Below are positions 7,606 through 9,594 of a stretch of DNA of 9,594 bases, in pieces. The notes under the pieces are model-generated. The model was not told the DNA's origin and did no database searches. It worked only from the letters and a program-made list of their open reading frames with translations. The position numbers were made by a program, and so were the translations under genes. Each line of letters opens with the position of its first letter. Positions within the stretch are counted from its first letter, which is position 1. The DNA comes from Alphaproteobacteria bacterium (lineage in GTDB: Bacteria; Pseudomonadota; Alphaproteobacteria; ATCC43930; CGMCC-115725), in NCBI GenBank assembly GCA_005888425.1, contig VAZF01000007.1:1-9594 (forward strand). Direction: 5' to 3'.

Positions 7606-7636
7606 TTTCCCCCGATCCTTCGACGATCGTCACAAA
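7594..7636. repeat. direct repeat CGTCACAAA x2 with a 10-bp palindrome between ugpB and the peptidase gene
   Basis: CGTCACAAA occurs at 7594-7602 and again at 7628-7636, 34 bases apart. A perfect 10-bp palindrome, GACGATCGTC, lies at 7622-7631 and overlaps the second copy. The first copy overlaps the GTG codons of the minus-strand peptidase and the second lies in the divergent intergenic region. The arrangement resembles an operator, but no regulator is identified. Confidence 0.4.
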
Positions 7637-7648
7637 AGCTTCCCGCCC

Positions 7649-7681
7649 CTGTCGCGATTTGGCAAGCTGCCGCCCGATAAT
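7649..7681 (+). promoter_or_regulatory. candidate ugpB promoter with -10 GATAAT and a degenerate Pho-box-like element
   Basis: GATAAT at 7676-7681 is a good -10 hexamer 36 bases before the ugpB start. No normal -35 lies 17 bases upstream; TTGGCA (7659-7664) is only 11 bases away. CTGTCGC at 7649-7655, then GATT, then TGGCAAG, places a Pho-box-like first half-site with the whole element ending nine bases before the -10, the geometry known for PhoB-activated E. coli promoters. The second half-site matches poorly. Phosphate control is suggested by E. coli ugp rather than proven here. Confidence 0.33.
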
Positions 7682-7690
7682 TCAAAAATC

Positions 7691-7713
7691 GCCGCGAGAG
7701 GCGGCCAGGGGAG
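7691..7713 (+). promoter_or_regulatory. ugpB leader: small hairpin and Shine-Dalgarno
   Basis: GCCGC (7691-7695) can pair with GCGGC (7701-7705) around a five-base loop. It ends immediately before the strong SD AGGGGAG (7707-7713), which is four bases from ATG 7718. The short stem could modestly affect initiation or mRNA stability; it is too short to be called a riboswitch or attenuator. Confidence 0.4.
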
Positions 7714-7717
7714 AACA

Positions 7718-9031
7718 ATGCCGCTAAGAATGCTTGCCGCCGCCGCGGCCGTGCTTGCCGCGATTGCCGGCCCCGCCTTCGCCGAGCCAACCGAATTGCA
7801 GTGGTGGCACGCGATGACCGCGATCAATCTCGAGCGCGTCAACAAGCTCGCCGCCGATTTCAACGCGCTGCAGACCGAATACAAGGTGACGCCGGTCTAT
7901 AAGGGTTCCTATCCCGAGACCATGACAGCGGCGATCGCCGCCTTCCGGGCAGGTACCCCGCCGCATATCGTTCAGGTCTTCGAAGCCGGCACCGCGACAA
8001 TGATGGCGGCCAAGGGGGCGGTGAAGCCGGTCTATCAGCTGATGGCGGATGCCGGCGAGCCATTCGACCCGCAGAACTATCTGCCGACCGTCACCGGCTA
8101 TTACAGCACCGCCGACGGGAAGATGCTGTCATTGCCGTTCAACAGCTCGACGGCGATCGTCTACTGGAACAAGGACGCCTTTACCAAGGCGGGGCTCGAC
8201 CCGGAAAAGCCGCCGAAGACCTGGCCGGAGACCTTCGCCGTCGCGAAGAAATTGAAGGCCGGCGGCGCCAATTGCGGGGTCGTGCCGGCATGGATCACCT
8301 GGACGCAGATTGAGCAGTTCGACGCCTGGCACAATCTGCCGTTGGCGACCAAGGCAAACGGGCTCGACGGCGTCGACACCGAACTCAAATTCAACACGCC
8401 CATCATGACCAAGCACATCGCCGCCCTCGCTGAGGCGATCAAGGACAAGAGCTTCGATTACGGCGGGCGCACCAACGAGGCGGAAGGCCGGTTTCTCAGC
8501 GGCGATTGCGCGATGATCCAGACCTCGTCGGGCTTCTACGGCAACGTCAAGACCAACGCCAAATTCGCCTTCGGCATGACCGAACTGCCCTACTATCCCG
8601 ACATCCCGGGCGCGCCGCAGAACTCGATCATCGGCGGCGCCAGCCTGTGGGTCATGGGCGGCAAGCAGCCCGACGAATATAAGGGCATCGCCAAATTCTT
8701 CAGCTATCTGTCGCGGACCGAAGTGCAGCGCGAGATGCATGAGGTGACGGGCTACCTGCCGATCACCAAAGCCGCCTACGACGCCACCAAGGCGTCCGGC
8801 TTCTACGACAAGAACCCCGGCCGCGAGATCCCGCTGCTGCAATTGGCCGGCAAGTCCCCCACCGAAAATTCGCGGGGGTTGCGGCTCGGCAATCTGGTGC
8901 AGATCCGCGACGTCATCGCCGAGGATCTCGAAGGCGTCTTCGCCGGCAAGAGCGAGCCCAAAGCGGCGCTCGACGATGCCGTCGCCCGCGGCAACGCGAT
9001 CCTGCGGCAGTTCCAGAAGAACATCCAATAA
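7718..9031 (+). CDS. ugpB: sn-glycerol-3-phosphate ABC transporter, periplasmic receptor UgpB
   Basis: A 437-residue extracellular solute-binding protein, almost exactly the length of E. coli UgpB (438). It delivers sn-glycerol-3-phosphate or glycerophosphodiesters to the UgpAEC importer. A Sec signal peptide is evident (MPLRMLAAAA..., cleavage after AFA at about 22). The mature start ELQWWHAM (26-33) and the segments AFRAGTPPHIVQVFEAGTAT (75-94), LPFNSSTAIVYWNKDAF (139-155), IIGGASLWVM (304-313), EVTGYLPIT (342-350) and LRLGNLVQIR (388-397) are family hallmarks. The seven residues I recall contacting ligand in E. coli UgpB (Y65, E89, S144, S270, G307, Y346, R397) are all present at identical numbers, which strongly supports glycerol-3-phosphate as substrate rather than another sugar. 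ugpA follows on the same strand after 192 bases. E. coli ugp is induced by phosphate starvation through PhoB; a weak possible site lies upstream here. Confidence 0.96.
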   Translation: MPLRMLAAAAAVLAAIAGPAFAEPTELQWWHAMTAINLERVNKLAADFNALQTEYKVTPVYKGSYPETMTAAIAAFRAGTPPHIVQVFEAGTATMMAAKGAVKPVYQLMADAGEPFDPQNYLPTVTGYYSTADGKMLSLPFNSSTAIVYWNKDAFTKAGLDPEKPPKTWPETFAVAKKLKAGGANCGVVPAWITWTQIEQFDAWHNLPLATKANGLDGVDTELKFNTPIMTKHIAALAEAIKDKSFDYGGRTNEAEGRFLSGDCAMIQTSSGFYGNVKTNAKFAFGMTELPYYPDIPGAPQNSIIGGASLWVMGGKQPDEYKGIAKFFSYLSRTEVQREMHEVTGYLPITKAAYDATKASGFYDKNPGREIPLLQLAGKSPTENSRGLRLGNLVQIRDVIAEDLEGVFAGKSEPKAALDDAVARGNAILRQFQKNIQ

Positions 9032-9041
9032 CTGTAGCGTC

Positions 9042-9113
9042 TATGTCCGGCACTGACGCAACGCCGGCAACCCCAGATATGTCCGGCGCCGCTGCAACGC
9101 CGGCAACCCCAAA
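9042..9113. repeat. 36-bp tandem repeat, two copies, each with a small inverted repeat
   Basis: Copy one spans 9042-9077 and copy two 9078-9113. They agree at 31 of 36 positions by direct alignment, with both ends conserved: TATGTCCGGC at the left and CGCCGGCAACCCCA near the right. Each copy contains CCGGC and GCCGG arms (9047-9051 with 9063-9067; 9083-9087 with 9099-9103) able to form a 5-bp stem. The array starts 10 bases after the ugpB stop and runs directly into the larger palindrome. Confidence 0.8.
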
Positions 9114-9114
9114 G

Positions 9115-9198
9115 CCGTCGTCCCGGCGAAAGCCGGGATCCATTCTGCCGTCGCACTTGCGGCTGAAGGGTGGGTCCCGGCCTTCGCCGGGATGACGG
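9115..9198. repeat. REP-like large palindrome with nested hairpins
   Basis: The left arm (9115-9142) and right arm (9171-9198) are inverted copies matching at 25 of 28 positions, separated by 28 bases that contain a further GCCG/CGGC pair (9147-9150, 9160-9163). Each arm is itself a hairpin: TCCCGGC-GAAA-GCCGGGA at 9121-9138 and TCCCGGC-CTTC-GCCGGGA at 9175-9192. This is the widespread proteobacterial intergenic repeat whose false translations read 'PAKAG' and 'DPGFRRDD'. It could act as an mRNA stabiliser or a partial terminator between ugpB and ugpA, but it lacks the U-run of an intrinsic terminator. Confidence 0.85.
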
Positions 9199-9223
9199 GT
9201 TTGCGCAGGCGAATTAGTCCAAG

Positions 9224-9594
9224 ATGGAGCGCCGTGTTGTCTTTTCCGGCTGGCTGTTTCCGGCGCTTCTGCTGCTGCCGCAGCTGGCGGTGACGCTGGT
9301 GTTCTTCTTCTGGCCGGCGGCGCAGGCGATCCTGCAATCGGTGCGGCGCGAAGACGCGTTCGGCCTATCCACGCGGTTTGTCGGGGCAGAGAACTTTACG
9401 GCGGTGCTCGGCGACCCGTTCTATCTTGCCTCGGCCGAAACCACCCTGCTGTTCAGCATCGCCGTGGCCGTTCTGGCATTGGGCGCCGGGCTGCTGTTCG
9501 CGGTCATGGCCGACCGGGTGGTGCGGGGCGCCGCGATCTATAAGACCATTCTGCTGCTGCCCTACGCGATCGCTCCGGCGATTGCCGGCGTCTT
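9224..9594 (+). CDS. ugpA: sn-glycerol-3-phosphate ABC transporter permease UgpA (5' part, runs off the window)
   Basis: The first 123 codons of an ABC inner-membrane permease, open to the right edge. The protein opens MERRVVFSGWLFPALLLLPQ, then a first membrane segment with TLVFFFWPAAQAILQS (24-39), a periplasmic stretch DAFGLSTRFVGAENFTAVL, a second hydrophobic segment (about 77-99) and YKTILLLPYAIAPAIAGV (106-123). This follows E. coli UgpA, which has VIFFIWPAGEAL, DPFGFSSQFVGLDNF and TLMLLPYAVAPAVAAV at the corresponding places. The protein pairs with UgpE to form the transmembrane channel energised by UgpC. ATG 9224 is the first start after an in-frame TAG at 9215-9217. Its upstream region, GAATTAGTCCAAG, contains no convincing Shine-Dalgarno, so translation may be weak compared with ugpB. 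Confidence 0.94.
   Translation, partial: MERRVVFSGWLFPALLLLPQLAVTLVFFFWPAAQAILQSVRREDAFGLSTRFVGAENFTAVLGDPFYLASAETTLLFSIAVAVLALGAGLLFAVMADRVVRGAAIYKTILLLPYAIAPAIAGV

Noticed and set aside
7661..7671. Sigma-54 promoter or operator at GGCA-AGC-TGCC in the ugpB leader
   Set aside because: The GG and GC dinucleotides are not at the -24/-12 spacing of a sigma-54 promoter, and four-base arms are too short to claim an operator.
8129..9028. 299-codon minus-strand open frame opposite ugpB
   Set aside because: UgpB on the plus strand is unambiguous, with conserved ligand residues and a signal peptide. The antisense frame follows from its G/C-ending codons.
1..9594. Mobile element, defence system, CRISPR array or tRNA/rRNA gene
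   Set aside because: No transposase, integrase, toxin or restriction motifs were seen, nor regularly spaced repeats, tRNA-like folds or rRNA signatures. Composition looks uniform across all genes.

Overview
The window reads as ordinary, GC-rich chromosomal DNA from a proteobacterium, most likely an alphaproteobacterium. Several things point there: G/C-biased third codon positions, a stand-alone NDUFA9-type complex I accessory protein, a TakP-like TRAP receptor with a Tat-type leader, and a 'PAKAG/PGFRRDD' intergenic palindrome. I cannot name a genus. I see no phage, plasmid, IS element, CRISPR array, tRNA or rRNA. Gene density is high, and no gene-free stretch exceeds 300 bases; the longest is the 192-base repeat-filled gap at 9032-9223.

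Layout. (1) 1-38 holds the last codons of an upstream reading frame whose TAG abuts the next ATG. (2) 39-1337 (+) is an ArsB/NhaD/SLC13-type permease of the ion-transporter superfamily. (3) 1399-2487 (+) is a Tat-exported TRAP receptor closely resembling the 2-oxoacid/lactate receptor TakP, but no dctQ or dctM is visible. (4) 2586-3548 (+) is an atypical SDR of the NDUFA9 family. (5) 3605-4159 (+) is a periplasmic cyclophilin. (6) 4254-5630 (+) is an AmpG-like muropeptide permease. (7) Convergent with these, 5654-6763 (-) is a GT61-type glycosyltransferase with a probable TTG start. (8) 6859-7605 (-) is a YgjP/DUF45 zinc metallopeptidase. (9) Divergent from these, 7718-9031 (+) is ugpB, the periplasmic sn-glycerol-3-phosphate receptor, followed by the first 123 codons of ugpA (9224 to the window end).

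How the genes relate. The ugp genes form a recognisable operon for glycerol-3-phosphate uptake. The residues I recall as ligand contacts in E. coli UgpB are all present at the same numbers. The ugpB leader has a good -10 hexamer and a degenerate 11-bp-periodic GTC pattern that may be a weak Pho box. Between ugpB and ugpA lie two copies of a 36-bp tandem repeat and a large REP-like double hairpin, an arrangement reminiscent of malE-REP-malF. The remaining plus-strand genes look like loosely linked housekeeping and transport functions.

I did not find a convincing new multi-gene system. The most speculative lead is the pairing of a TRAP receptor with an adjacent stand-alone ion-transporter-superfamily permease in place of DctQM. 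The best-supported structural observation is the repeat cluster between ugpB and ugpA.
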